Positions 50,910-59,770 of a stretch of 64,000 nucleotides of DNA are shown here, one piece after another. The position numbers and the translations under genes are program-made. This DNA comes from Pseudoduganella flava (GTDB taxonomy: Bacteria > Pseudomonadota > Gammaproteobacteria > Burkholderiales > Burkholderiaceae_D), in contig NZ_VLKW01000014.1 in NCBI RefSeq assembly GCF_007830495.1, positions 1 to 64,000 of the forward strand. The letters run 5' to 3'. The notes under the pieces are model-generated. The model saw only the letters and a program-made list of their open reading frames with translations, was not told where the DNA came from and did no database searches. Positions within the stretch are counted from its first letter, which is position 1. Every line of letters begins with the position of its first letter.

Positions 50910-52079
50910 ATGACGACCATGCTCAACCACCAGGACCAATACCAGGACATCCGCGACGCGGTACGCGCGCTGTGCGCCCAATTCCCCTCCGCCTACTTCC
51001 GCGAAGTCGACGAACGGCGCGGCTACCCGGAAGCCTTCGTCGACGCACTGACGGAGGCCGGCTGGCTGGCCGCGCTGATCCCGCAGGAATACGGCGGCGC
51101 CGGGCTGGGGCTGACGGAAGCTTCCGTCATCATGGAAGAGATCAACCGCAGCGGCGGCAACTCCGGCGCCTGCCACGGCCAGATGTACAACATGGGCACC
51201 TTGCTGCGTCACGGCTCCGAGGAACAGAAGCGCACCTACCTGCCGAAGATCGCCAGCGGCGAACTGCGCCTGCAATCGATGGCCGTGACGGAACCGACGA
51301 CGGGCACGGACACGACGAAGATCCAGACCACCGCCGTCAGGAAGGGCGACCGCTACGTCGTCAACGGCCAGAAGGTGTGGATCTCGCGCATCCAGCATTC
51401 CGACCTGATGATCCTGCTAGCACGTACCACACCGCTGGCCGACGTGGCGAAAAAGTCGGAGGGCATGTCGATCTTCCTCGTCGACCTGCACGCGGCCATC
51501 GGCAATGGCATGACGGTGCGGCCGATCGCCAATATGGTCAACCATGAAACCAACGAAGTCTTCTTCGACAACCTGGAGCTGCAGGCGGAGAGCCTGATCG
51601 GCGAGGAAGGCAAGGGCTTCAAGTACATCCTGGACGGCCTGAATGCCGAGCGCACCCTGATCGCCGCCGAATGCATCGGCGACGGCTACTGGTTCATCGA
51701 CAAGGTGACCAAATACGTGGGCGAACGCATCGTGTTCGGCCGCCCGATCGGCCAGAACCAGGGCGTGCAATTCCCGATCGCGAAAGCGTACGTGAACCTG
51801 GAGGCCGCCAACCTGATGCGCTACCAGGCGTGCGCGCTGTTCGACGCGCACCAGAGCTGCGGCGCGCAGGCGAACATGGCGAAGATGCTGGCCGCCGACG
51901 CGTCGTGGGAAGCGGCCAACGCCTGCCTGCAGTTCCACGGCGGCTTCGGCTTCGCCCACGAATACGACGTCGAGCGCAAGTTCCGCGAGACGCGGCTGTA
52001 CCAGGTCGCGCCGATCTCGACGAACCTGATCCTGTCCTACGTGGCCGAGCACGTGCTGGGCATGCCCCGTTCGTTCTGA
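50910..52079 (+). CDS. Acyl-CoA dehydrogenase
   Basis: This FAD-dependent acyl-CoA dehydrogenase of 389 residues has LIPQEYGGAGLGLTEASVI, MAVTEPTTGTDTTKIQT in the FAD-binding middle domain, the DGLNAERTLIAAECIGDGYW helix and FHGGFGFAHEYDVERKFRE at the C-terminus. The catalytic Glu is expected in the C-terminal domain near DVERKFRE. It lies nine bases after the hydratase-like gene. In Pseudomonas aeruginosa an acyl-CoA dehydrogenase gene (PA0879) sits at the same place in the itaconate locus, where its role is not essential for the core pathway. Its own substrate is unknown. Confidence 0.92.
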   Translation: MTTMLNHQDQYQDIRDAVRALCAQFPSAYFREVDERRGYPEAFVDALTEAGWLAALIPQEYGGAGLGLTEASVIMEEINRSGGNSGACHGQMYNMGTLLRHGSEEQKRTYLPKIASGELRLQSMAVTEPTTGTDTTKIQTTAVRKGDRYVVNGQKVWISRIQHSDLMILLARTTPLADVAKKSEGMSIFLVDLHAAIGNGMTVRPIANMVNHETNEVFFDNLELQAESLIGEEGKGFKYILDGLNAERTLIAAECIGDGYWFIDKVTKYVGERIVFGRPIGQNQGVQFPIAKAYVNLEAANLMRYQACALFDAHQSCGAQANMAKMLAADASWEAANACLQFHGGFGFAHEYDVERKFRETRLYQVAPISTNLILSYVAEHVLGMPRSF

Positions 52080-52088
52080 GGAGGCACC

Positions 52089-53267
52089 ATGCGACCATTG
52101 GAAGGCATCACCGTCGTCACCCTCGAACACGCGATCGCCGCGCCGTTCTGCACCCGCCAGCTGGCCGACCTGGGGGCCCGCGTCATCAAGGTCGAGCGCC
52201 CCGGCGTCGGCGACTTCGCGCGCGCCTACGACAGCCGCGCGCGCGGCCTCGCCTCGCACTTCGTGTGGACCAACCGCTCGAAGGAAAGCCTCACCCTGGA
52301 CGTCAAGCACGAGCAGGCGAACGGCGTGCTGCACAAGCTGCTGGCCGATGCGGATGTGCTGGTGCAGAACCTGGCGCCCGGCGCCGCGGCGCGCCTGGGC
52401 CTGTCGTACGACGCGCTGCGCGCACGCTATCCGCGCCTGATCGTCTGCGACATCTCAGGCTATGGCGCCGATGGTCCGTACCGCGACAAGAAAGCCTACG
52501 ACCTGCTGATCCAGAGCGAGGCGGGCTTCCTGTCGATCACCGGCTCCGGCGACGAACCGGCCAAGGCGGGATGCTCGATCGCCGACATCGCGGCCGGCAT
52601 GTATGCGTACACGAACATCCTGGCGGCGCTGATCCGGCGCGGCCGCACGGGTGAAGGCTGCCGGCTCGACGTGTCGATGCTGGAAGCGCTGACGGAGTGG
52701 ATGAGCTACCCGCTGTACTACGCGATGGATGGCGCGGAGCCGCCGCCGCGCGCCGGTGCCGCGCACGCGACGATTTACCCTTATGGCCCCTTCCCCGCCG
52801 GCGACGGCAAGACCGTGATGCTCGGCCTGCAGAACGAGCGCGAATGGGCCGTGTTCTGCGCCAGGGTGCTGCTGCGTCCGGAGCTGGCCACCGATCCCCG
52901 CTTCGCATCGAACGCGGCGCGCAACGCGGCCAGAGCCGAGCTGCGCGAGCTGATCGACGACGTATTCATGGCCCTCACGGCGGAACAGGTGATCGAACGG
53001 CTCGATGCGGCGCAGATCGCCAACGCCCACCTGAACGACATGCACGACGTGTGGCACCACGCCCAGCTGGCGGCGCGGGCACGCTGGACCGAAGTGGCGA
53101 CGCCCGCCGGGCCGATGCCGGCCCTGCTGCCTCCCGGCGTGCCGGCCGACTTCGCGCCGCGCATGGATGCGGTGCCCGCACTGGGCCAGCACACCGACAC
53201 GATCCTGCAACAGCTGGGCTACGCGCCCCTCGATATCGCCGCGCTGCGCGCAGCGGGCGCCATCTGA
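52089..53267 (+). CDS. ict: Family III CoA transferase, probable itaconate CoA transferase
   Basis: This 392-residue CaiB/BaiF protein has the family start LEGITVVTLEHAIAAPFCTR, then GARVIKVERPGVGDFARAYD, with the catalytic Asp expected near residue 171 in KAYDLLIQSEAGFLSITG or the following AGCSIADIAAGMY. It would activate itaconate with succinyl-CoA. It follows the dehydrogenase by nine bases. The surrounding set (hydratase, MmgE/PrpD, CitE-like lyase, TRAP protein, LysR) fits the itaconate pathway of Pseudomonas and Yersinia. Related transferases act on other acids, so the substrate is an inference from context. Confidence 0.82.
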   Translation: MRPLEGITVVTLEHAIAAPFCTRQLADLGARVIKVERPGVGDFARAYDSRARGLASHFVWTNRSKESLTLDVKHEQANGVLHKLLADADVLVQNLAPGAAARLGLSYDALRARYPRLIVCDISGYGADGPYRDKKAYDLLIQSEAGFLSITGSGDEPAKAGCSIADIAAGMYAYTNILAALIRRGRTGEGCRLDVSMLEALTEWMSYPLYYAMDGAEPPPRAGAAHATIYPYGPFPAGDGKTVMLGLQNEREWAVFCARVLLRPELATDPRFASNAARNAARAELRELIDDVFMALTAEQVIERLDAAQIANAHLNDMHDVWHHAQLAARARWTEVATPAGPMPALLPPGVPADFAPRMDAVPALGQHTDTILQQLGYAPLDIAALRAAGAI

Positions 53268-53278
53268 AAGGACATCCA

Positions 53279-54625
53279 ATGAATCATCCGAGCCGCGACC
53301 TGGCGGCCTTCGCCGCGCAACTGCGCTACGACGACATTCCCACGCCCGTGTTGCGCCGCGCCGAAGACCTGTTGCTGGACTGGGCAGCCTCCGCGCTGGC
53401 TGGCAAGGGCGCCCGTCCTGTCGAGACGATCGCCCGTTTCGCCGCGCAGATGGGCGGTCCCGGCACGGCGCAGGTGCTGATCTCGCGCACGCACACGACG
53501 CCCCTGTTTGCCGCGCTGGTGAACGGCGCCTCGTCGCACTACGCCGAGCAGGACGACGTGCACAACGGCTCCGTGTTCCATCCGGCCGCCGTCGTGTTCC
53601 CGGCCGCGCTGGCCGTCGCCCAGGCGCAGGGCAATTCCGGCCGCGAACTGCTGTGCGCCGCGGTGGCCGGTTACGAGGTCGGCATCCGCGTCGGCGAATT
53701 CCTCGGCCGTTCGCACTACCGCATCTTCCATACGACAGGCACCGCTGGCACGCTGGCCGCCGCCGCGGCAGCCGGCCGCCTGCTGGGCCTCGACGCCGGC
53801 CAGATGCTGCACGCATTCGGCTCGGCCGGCACGCAGGCGGCCGGCCTGTGGGAATTCCTGCGCGACGCTGCCGATTCCAAGCAGCTGCACACGGCGAAGG
53901 CGGCAGCGGACGGCTTGACGGCCGCGTGGCTTGCCCGCGATGGTTTTACGGGCGCACAGCACATCCTCGAAGGCCCACAGGGCATGGGCGCCGGCATGTC
54001 GCGCGATGCCGATCCGGCCCGGCTGACGGACCGCCTGGGCACGCGCTGGGCGCTGCCCGAAACGTCGTTCAAGTACCACGCTTCGTGCCGCCACACGCAC
54101 CCCGCCGCCGACGCGCTGCTGCAAGTGATCCAGGCGCACGGCCTGCGGCCGGCCGACATCGCGCACGTGGAAGCGCGCGTGCACCAGGCCGCGCTGGACG
54201 TGCTGGGCCCTGTCGAACACCCGCGCACGGTCCACCAAGCCAAGTTCTCGATGGGCACGGTGCTGGGCCTGATCGCCACTTGCGGCGTTGCCGGCCTGAC
54301 GGAGTTCGCAGAGCGGTTCGATGCAGCGGGCATCGTTGCCTTCCGCGGCAAGGTCCGCATGGTGCTCGACGCCGAAGTCGATACCGCCTACCCGGCGCGC
54401 TGGATCGGCAAGGTGACCGTCACGACGACGGACGGCCGTGTGCTGCACGGCCGCGTCGACGAACCGAAGGGCGACCCGGGCAACACGCTGTCGCGCGCCG
54501 AGCTGCGCGACAAGGCGTTGCGGCTGGCCGCGTTCACGCAAGCGGCAACGCCTGCCGAGGTGGACGCGCTGGTCGAACGCATCTGGTCCATCGCGCAGCT
54601 CGATCGGATCGGAGACTTGCTGTGA
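53279..54625 (+). CDS. MmgE/PrpD-family protein
   Basis: This 448-residue member of the MmgE/PrpD family includes 2-methylcitrate dehydratase, cis-aconitate decarboxylase and iminodisuccinate epimerase relatives. Landmarks are LLLDWAASALAGKGARPVET, YAEQDDVHNGSVFHPAAVVF, the FHTTGTAGTLAAAAAAGRLL segment and KYHASCRHTHPAADALLQVI. Its TGA overlaps the GTG start of the next gene (54622-54625). In the Pseudomonas aeruginosa itaconate locus a family member (PA0881) occupies the same neighbourhood. Its reaction here is unknown; it could feed or isomerise a related unsaturated acid. Confidence 0.87.
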   Translation: MNHPSRDLAAFAAQLRYDDIPTPVLRRAEDLLLDWAASALAGKGARPVETIARFAAQMGGPGTAQVLISRTHTTPLFAALVNGASSHYAEQDDVHNGSVFHPAAVVFPAALAVAQAQGNSGRELLCAAVAGYEVGIRVGEFLGRSHYRIFHTTGTAGTLAAAAAAGRLLGLDAGQMLHAFGSAGTQAAGLWEFLRDAADSKQLHTAKAAADGLTAAWLARDGFTGAQHILEGPQGMGAGMSRDADPARLTDRLGTRWALPETSFKYHASCRHTHPAADALLQVIQAHGLRPADIAHVEARVHQAALDVLGPVEHPRTVHQAKFSMGTVLGLIATCGVAGLTEFAERFDAAGIVAFRGKVRMVLDAEVDTAYPARWIGKVTVTTTDGRVLHGRVDEPKGDPGNTLSRAELRDKALRLAAFTQAATPAEVDALVERIWSIAQLDRIGDLL

Positions 54626-55422
54626 AGCCGCCGCGCAGTTACCTGTTCGTGCCCGCCACCCGGCCGGAGCGCATCGCCAAGGCGCTGGCCAGCGGCGCCG
54701 ATGCCGTCATCGTCGACCTGGAAGACGCCGTCGCGCCGGCCGACAAGGAACCTGCCCGCCGCGCGCTGTCCGGCTGGCTGGACACGCATGCCACGCCGGT
54801 GTACGTGCGCATCAATGCCGCCGACTCGCCATGGTTCGCCGGCGATCTTGCGCTATGCGGCCGGGCCGGGATTGCGGGGATTGCCGGCATTGTGCTGCCG
54901 AAGGCCCAGTGGCCCGAGGACGTGGCCACTGTTGCCGCGGTTGCCCCCGTGCTGCCGCTGATCGAATCGGCGCGCGGCATCGACAATGTGCGCGCCCTCG
55001 CTGCCGCACCGCGCGTGCAGCGACTGCTGTTCGGCGCGATCGACTTTGCTCTCGATCTGGGCATCGCCGACGAGCGCGAGGCGCTGCTGCCGTATCGCGC
55101 GCAACTGGTGCTGGCGTCGAAGCTGGCCGGGCTGCCGGCACCAGTGGATGGCGTGACGACGGCCACCGACGACGACGCCCTCGTGGCGGCCGACACGCAC
55201 TACGCGCGCCGGCTCGGCTTCGGCGCCAGGCTGTGCATCCACCCGCGCCAGGTCGCTCCCGTGCACGAGGCCTTCGCGGCCACGCCTGCCGAAGTGGCAT
55301 GGGCCCGCCGCGTGCTTGCCGCCGCAAGCGCATCGGGCGGCGGCGCCGTGCAGCTGGACGGCCGGATGATCGACCGCCCCGTGATCGCCGCCGCGGAAAA
55401 AATTCTTGCTTCGCTATCGTAA
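54622..55422 (+). CDS. ccl: CitE-like lyase, probable (S)-citramalyl-CoA lyase
   Basis: This 266-residue HpcH/HpaI-CitE family enzyme would split citramalyl-CoA into pyruvate and acetyl-CoA. It has RSYLFVPATRPERIAKALAS, GADAVIVDLEDAVAPADKEP with the metal/substrate Asp-Glu-Asp, YVRINAADSPWF, LPLIESARGIDNVRAL and RLCIHPRQVAPVHEAF. The start is GTG, overlapping the previous stop, so translation is coupled. It ends the operon proper: a MITE-like element of 246 bases separates it from the TRAP binding protein gene. The length is slightly shorter than CitE. Confidence 0.87.
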   Translation: MKPPRSYLFVPATRPERIAKALASGADAVIVDLEDAVAPADKEPARRALSGWLDTHATPVYVRINAADSPWFAGDLALCGRAGIAGIAGIVLPKAQWPEDVATVAAVAPVLPLIESARGIDNVRALAAAPRVQRLLFGAIDFALDLGIADEREALLPYRAQLVLASKLAGLPAPVDGVTTATDDDALVAADTHYARRLGFGARLCIHPRQVAPVHEAFAATPAEVAWARRVLAAASASGGGAVQLDGRMIDRPVIAAAEKILASLS

Positions 55423-55431
55423 CCGGCCGAT

Positions 55432-55677
55432 GGGTCAGACCCGGCGGGGCTTTGCAGGGATTTCAAGGAGCACCGCTCCTTGCCTGCAAAGCGGTGCCGG
55501 CTTACAAGCCGGCACTCCCCCCTGACCCAAGAACTTGGGTTCTGGGTTGTAGCTTGAATGAACCCAAAAACCAGAAGCTTGGGTCAGAAAGGAGTTCGGC
55601 CTTGCAGGGCCGAACCGTTCGGCCGGCGCGAAGCGAGGCTTCACGAAACCCCTGCCTCACCCCAGCGGGTCTGACCC
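55432..55677. mobile_element. MITE-like element with GGGTCAGACCC ends
   Basis: This 246-base stretch starts with the palindrome GGGTCAGACCC (55432-55442) and ends with GGGTCTGACCC (55667-55677). The terminal 33 bases are an imperfect inverted repeat, sharing GGGG, GCAGGG and TTTC blocks at matching places. Inside are several perfect hairpins, for example GTGCCGGCTT / AAGCCGGCAC, AAGGAGC / GCTCCTT and TTCGGCC / GGCCGAA. It encodes no convincing protein. It sits between the lyase gene and the TRAP gene, where it may stop or attenuate read-through. A small non-autonomous transposable or REP-type element is the best reading. Confidence 0.7.
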
Positions 55678-55702
55678 GAACCGACAAAACCAGGAGACAA
55701 CC

Positions 55703-56716
55703 ATGAAACTCAAACCGCTGTTCGCCGCCGCCCTCCTCGCGGCATCCGCCGCCTGGGCCCAGGAGCCCATCGTCATCAAGTTCAGCCACGTGACCACGGC
55801 CGATACGCCAAAGGGCAAGGGGGCGCAGAAGTTCAAGGAGCTGGCCGAAGCGGCCACGCAAGGCCGGGTCAAGGTCGACGTCTACCCGAACAGCCAGCTG
55901 TACAAGGACAAGGAAGAGCTGGAGGCGCTGCAGATGGGCGCCGTGCAGATGCTGGCGCCGTCGCTGTCGAAGTTCGGGCCGCTGGGCGTGAAGGAATTCG
56001 AGGTCTACGACATTCCGTACATCCTGCCCAGCAAGGCGGCGCTGCGGCGCGTCAACGAAGGGCCGGTCGGCAAGGCGCTGCTGAAGAAGCTGGAAACCAA
56101 AGGCATCGTCGGCCTGGCGTACTGGGACAACGGCTTCAAGGAAATGACGTCCAACAAGCCGATCGCCCAGCCGGCCGACTTCCGCGGCCAGAAGATGCGC
56201 ATCCAGTCATCCAAGGTGCTCGATGCGCAGATGCGCGCGCTGGGCGCCAACCCGCAGGTGCTGGCGTTCTCCGAGGTGTACCAGGGCATGCAGACTGGTG
56301 TCGTGGATGGCAGCGAGAACACGCCGTCGAACATCTACACGCAGAAGATGCACGAGGTGCAGAAGTACATGACCGTGTCCGACCATGGCTACATCGGCTA
56401 CGCGGTCATCGCCAACAAACGCTTCTGGGATGCGCTGCCGCCCGACATCCGCACGGCGCTGGACGGCGCGATGCGCGAAGCCACGCGCTATGCGAACACG
56501 ATCGCGCAGCAGGAAAACGACGCGGCGCTGGAAGGCATCAAAAAGGCCGGCAAGACGCAGGTGCGCGAACTGAGCCCGCAGGAAAAGGCGGCGTGGCGCA
56601 AGGCGCTGCTGCCGGTGCAGGCGACGGTGGCGCCGCGCGTCGGCAAGCCGCTGATCGATGCGTTCAACCGCGAGGCCGCGGCTGCCGAGGCGGAACAGCG
56701 CGCCGCCAGCCGCTGA
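55703..56716 (+). CDS. TRAP transporter solute-binding protein (DctP)
   Basis: This 337-residue periplasmic binding protein has a signal peptide MKLKPLFAAALLAASAAWA cut before QEP. The DctP core is IVIKFSHVTTADTPKGKGAQ, YPNSQLYKDKEELEALQMGA, VPYILPSK-like YDIPYILPSKAALRRVNEGP and RGQKMRIQSSKVLDAQMRAL, with Arg as carboxylate anchor. It would capture a dicarboxylate such as itaconate. The membrane subunits DctQ and DctM are not next to it: a LysR gene on the other strand follows at once. So it either works with a transporter encoded elsewhere or is a remnant of a larger cluster. Confidence 0.9.
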   Translation: MKLKPLFAAALLAASAAWAQEPIVIKFSHVTTADTPKGKGAQKFKELAEAATQGRVKVDVYPNSQLYKDKEELEALQMGAVQMLAPSLSKFGPLGVKEFEVYDIPYILPSKAALRRVNEGPVGKALLKKLETKGIVGLAYWDNGFKEMTSNKPIAQPADFRGQKMRIQSSKVLDAQMRALGANPQVLAFSEVYQGMQTGVVDGSENTPSNIYTQKMHEVQKYMTVSDHGYIGYAVIANKRFWDALPPDIRTALDGAMREATRYANTIAQQENDAALEGIKKAGKTQVRELSPQEKAAWRKALLPVQATVAPRVGKPLIDAFNREAAAAEAEQRAASR

Positions 56717-56728
56717 TCAATCACCCGG

Positions 56729-57619
56729 TCACTGCGCGCCGGCGCGGATCTCGTCGACGAGTTCGCGCGCATACGTAGGCAGCGCGTCCAACGCCTGCAC
56801 GACGACGCTGCGCTCGCGCACGGCCCACGGCTCCTGCAGCTCCACCAGCGCGAGGCGCATCGAACGGGCATGGCGCACCGCTGCCGATTGCGGCAGGATT
56901 GCGATGCCCACGCCGTTCTCCACCATCCGGCACATCGCCTCGAAGCCGCGCACCTGGATGCGCAGCTGCAGCCGCTGGCCAGCTTCCAGCGCCATCCGGT
57001 TCAGGAAGTGCTGCAAGGTGCTGCCCTCGTGCAGGCCGATGTGCTGGTAGTCCAGCGTTTGCGCGAAGCCCACGCTGCCGGCCGCCGCCAGCGGGTGGCC
57101 CGGCGCTGTCGCCAGCACGAGGCGGTCGGTCGAGAAAGCGATCACTTCCAGGCCCTGCTCCGGCACGGGCCCGGCCACGATGCCGATGTCCGCCGTGCCT
57201 TCGGCGATGCCGCGCACGATATCCTGGTTCAGCCGCTCTTCCAGCGCCACGTTGACCTGCGGGTGGCGTCCCAGGAAGCGGCCCAGCACTTCCGGCATGA
57301 ATTCGGTGACGGCCGTCGTGTTCGCGAAGATGCGGATATGGCCGCGGATGCCGTTGTTATATTGCTGCATCTCGCTCTTCAGCCGCTCCACCTGCTGCAT
57401 GAACTGCTGGGCATGCGCGAGCAGCGTCTCGCCGGCGGGCGACAGCTGCACGCCCTTGTTCTCGCGGTACAGCAGCCGCGTGCCGAAGCGCGTCTCCAGC
57501 TCCTTTACGCGGTTGCTGGCGGCGGCCAGCGACATGTGCATGCGCTCGGCGCTGCGGGTCAGGCTTTTCAGCTCGGCGATGTGGATGAACAGGCGCAGGT
57601 CGGTCAGGTCGAACAGCAT
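56729..57619 (-). CDS. LysR-family regulator of the itaconate-type cluster
   Basis: This 296-residue LysR protein has an N-terminal winged helix LRLFIHIAELKSLTRSAERM, HMSLAAASNRVKELETRFGT, LLYRENKGVQLSPAGETLLA. A co-inducer domain runs from residue about 90 (HIRIFANTTAVTEFMPEVLG) to the end. It is convergent with the TRAP gene and divergent from the molybdoenzyme gene at 57726, with 106 bases between. In Pseudomonas and Yersinia a LysR protein controls the itaconate genes, and this one is the natural candidate. It could equally control the divergent pair. The start at ATG 57619 removes an unlikely N-terminal extension. Confidence 0.88.
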   Translation of the reverse strand: MLFDLTDLRLFIHIAELKSLTRSAERMHMSLAAASNRVKELETRFGTRLLYRENKGVQLSPAGETLLAHAQQFMQQVERLKSEMQQYNNGIRGHIRIFANTTAVTEFMPEVLGRFLGRHPQVNVALEERLNQDIVRGIAEGTADIGIVAGPVPEQGLEVIAFSTDRLVLATAPGHPLAAAGSVGFAQTLDYQHIGLHEGSTLQHFLNRMALEAGQRLQLRIQVRGFEAMCRMVENGVGIAILPQSAAVRHARSMRLALVELQEPWAVRERSVVVQALDALPTYARELVDEIRAGAQ

Positions 57620-57725
57620 GGCTTTCCTCGGGTGAGAGGCGATTCTACGCCAGATGGGAGGCGGCAGCCTGCCGCGGATTTCGCTACACTGCACGATCCG
57701 ACGCGAGAACTATCAGAGGAACACC

Positions 57726-58331
57726 ATGAGCACACGAGGATTCACGGGCCGCCGGCCCGGTGCCGACGCGGCACGCCGCCTGCCGCCGGGCCAGAGCGAG
57801 ACGGACGATTTTCCCGTGCTGTCGCTGGGCCCCGCCCCGCGCATCGACACGGCCAACTGGCGCTTCACCTTGCGCCACGGCTCCCGGCCCCTGAAGATCT
57901 GGAACTGGGAAGAGTTCAACGCCCTGCCCCGCACCACGTGGCGCGGCGACATCCACTGCGTCACCACGTGGAGCAAATTCGACACCGTGTGGGAAGGCGT
58001 CACGTTCGACGACCTGCTGGCCGCCGCCGGCATCGCGGCCCCGACGGCTTACCTGCTGGCGCAGTCGTACGACGATTACGACACCAATGTGCCGGTGGCC
58101 GACCTCGTGAATGGCCAGGCGATGGTCGCCACGCACTTCAACGGCGCGCCGCTCGAGCCCGAGCACGGCGGCCCGGCGCGGCTGCTGGTGCCGCACCTGT
58201 ACTTCTGGAAAAGCGCGAAATGGGTCAGCGGCCTGAAATTCACGGAGCGCGACGAAGCGGGCTTCTGGGAGCTGCGCGGCTACCACATGCGCGGTGACCC
58301 GTGGCGCGAACAACGCTATTCGGACGATTGA
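57726..58331 (+). CDS. Sulfite-oxidase-fold molybdopterin protein
   Basis: This 201-residue protein of the sulfite oxidase / MsrP-like molybdopterin fold has WRFTLRHGSRPLKIWNWEEF and the conserved cofactor Cys78 in DIHCVTTWSKFDTVWEGVTF. Later pieces are PEHGGPARLLVPHLYFWKSA and WVSGLKFTERDEAGFWELRG. No Tat signal is visible (start MSTRGFTGRRPGADAARRLP), so it likely stays in the cytoplasm. It forms an operon with a flavin reductase nine bases downstream, a pairing frequent in Proteobacteria. The reductase presumably supplies or takes electrons. Its natural substrate is not known. Confidence 0.88.
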   Translation: MSTRGFTGRRPGADAARRLPPGQSETDDFPVLSLGPAPRIDTANWRFTLRHGSRPLKIWNWEEFNALPRTTWRGDIHCVTTWSKFDTVWEGVTFDDLLAAAGIAAPTAYLLAQSYDDYDTNVPVADLVNGQAMVATHFNGAPLEPEHGGPARLLVPHLYFWKSAKWVSGLKFTERDEAGFWELRGYHMRGDPWREQRYSDD

Positions 58332-58340
58332 TGCGCGCCG

Positions 58341-59063
58341 ATGACTGACACGGGTAACTGGCAGACAGCCGTCATCACGCGCATCGAACGGCGCACGCCG
58401 CGCCTGTCCAGCTTCTTCCTGGACGCGCCGCTCGCTTCGCATACGGCCGGCCAGCACGTGGACGTGCGCCTGACGGCACCGGACGGCTACCAGGCGCGCC
58501 GCAGCTATTCGATCGCATCCGCACCGGGCGCCGGCGAGGTGGAACTGGCGATCGAGCTGCTGGACGACGGTGAAGTGTCAGGCTGGTTCCACGACGTGGC
58601 GCAGCCGGGCGATACGCTCGAAGTACGCGGCCCGCTCGGCGGCCACTTCGTGTGGACGCAGGCGCAACCGGGCCCGCTGCTGCTGGCCGGCGGCGGCTCC
58701 GGCATCGTGCCACTCGTGGCGATCGTGCGCGCCTGGGCGGACGCGGGCGCACCCGTGCCGCTGCTCCTGCTGCACTCGGCGCGCACGTGGGACAGCCTGG
58801 CGTTCCGCGAAGAGCTGGCGGCCATCGCCGCCGCGCATCCCGCCTTTGCCTACGTCACGACGGTGACGCGTGGCGACGCACCGCAGGGTTACCGCCGTCG
58901 GCTCGACCGAACATTGCTCGATGAAGCGCTGGCACAGTGGGGCCACGCACCGGCCACGGCTTATGTCTGTGGCGCGAACGGCTTCGTTGAAACGGTGGCG
59001 CAGCTGCTGGACGACGCGGGCACGGCACCGCGCGCGATCCGCACGGAGCGCTATGGCGGCTGA
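58341..59063 (+). CDS. Ferredoxin-NADP reductase-like flavoprotein
   Basis: This 240-residue cytoplasmic FAD/NAD(P)H reductase has RRSYSIASAPGAGEVELAIE (FAD-binding Arg-x-Tyr-Ser), GPLGGHFVWTQAQPGPLLLA, the NAD(P) loop GGGSGIVPLVAIVRAW and the Cys-Gly in AYVCGANGFVETVAQLL. It lacks an iron-sulfur domain, so its electron partner is a separate protein, most simply the molybdopterin protein encoded immediately upstream. The ATG at 58341 follows nine bases after that gene's stop. The short end TERYGG is typical. Confidence 0.9.
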   Translation: MTDTGNWQTAVITRIERRTPRLSSFFLDAPLASHTAGQHVDVRLTAPDGYQARRSYSIASAPGAGEVELAIELLDDGEVSGWFHDVAQPGDTLEVRGPLGGHFVWTQAQPGPLLLAGGGSGIVPLVAIVRAWADAGAPVPLLLLHSARTWDSLAFREELAAIAAAHPAFAYVTTVTRGDAPQGYRRRLDRTLLDEALAQWGHAPATAYVCGANGFVETVAQLLDDAGTAPRAIRTERYGG

Positions 59064-59078
59064 GGGCCGCCGGATGGA

Positions 59079-59732
59079 CTAGCGCCGCTTGTTCACGATG
59101 CCGGCCAGCGCGGCGCTGACGTCCAGCACCACGTCAGGGGCAAGACCCGGGCCGTCGTTGGCATCGAGCTTCTCCGGCACCCACACGTCGTAGTGCACGT
59201 CATCGCTCAGCCATCCCGCCTTCCACATCGCGTCCCGCGTTCCCTTTGCTACCGACAGTGTCAATGTCGCAGGTACGCCGTTCACCTTCCGGATCAGGAA
59301 TTCTTCCGCGATGACGCTCCGGGCACCCGCTGCCTTCATGTCGAATGACGTGATGGCGATGCGTCTGCCACGCCACGTGAACACGGAGGTCGACCGGAAT
59401 TGGTCCTCCGGCAGCACGCCCTCCAGCGTAACGGATTCGTTGCCATCCGCTGCGAAGACGAGGGGTGGGCTCAGCTTCTTGAACAGAGGATGGGACATGA
59501 AGCTGTTCACGAGGTCGACATAAGCTGTGGAGGTCTCCATGCGGAGGTAACCTCCTGGATCGAGCTTCGTGCCCTGCCACAGAAAGGCCCGCTCCTCGGC
59601 GCTCAGCTCCGACGCCGGGATAACGGACTTCCCGCGCTGAAGCATCGACGCCAGCGGCGCGGGCACGGGATCGGCGTTGGCCGTCGCGACGACCGCCAAC
59701 AGGCAAATCAGTGGAAAATGGTTGAAGTTCAT
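59079..59732 (-). CDS. Exported hypothetical protein
   Basis: This 217-residue protein has a signal peptide MNFNHFPLICLLAVVATANA and no membrane anchor. Ordered parts are GKSVIPASELSAEERAFLWQ, FAADGNESVTLEGVLPEDQF, RSTSVFTWRGRRIAITSFDM and KGTRDAMWKAGWLSDDVHYD. I do not recognise the family. It is convergent with the reductase gene and followed (upstream on the minus strand) by the hybrid kinase gene after a short gap. Base composition is a little less GC-rich than the neighbours, perhaps a recent arrival. Confidence 0.7.
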   Translation of the reverse strand: MNFNHFPLICLLAVVATANADPVPAPLASMLQRGKSVIPASELSAEERAFLWQGTKLDPGGYLRMETSTAYVDLVNSFMSHPLFKKLSPPLVFAADGNESVTLEGVLPEDQFRSTSVFTWRGRRIAITSFDMKAAGARSVIAEEFLIRKVNGVPATLTLSVAKGTRDAMWKAGWLSDDVHYDVWVPEKLDANDGPGLAPDVVLDVSAALAGIVNKRR

Positions 59733-59770
59733 GATCGGCGACCATCATACCAGCCGCCGCGCTTGCGTGA

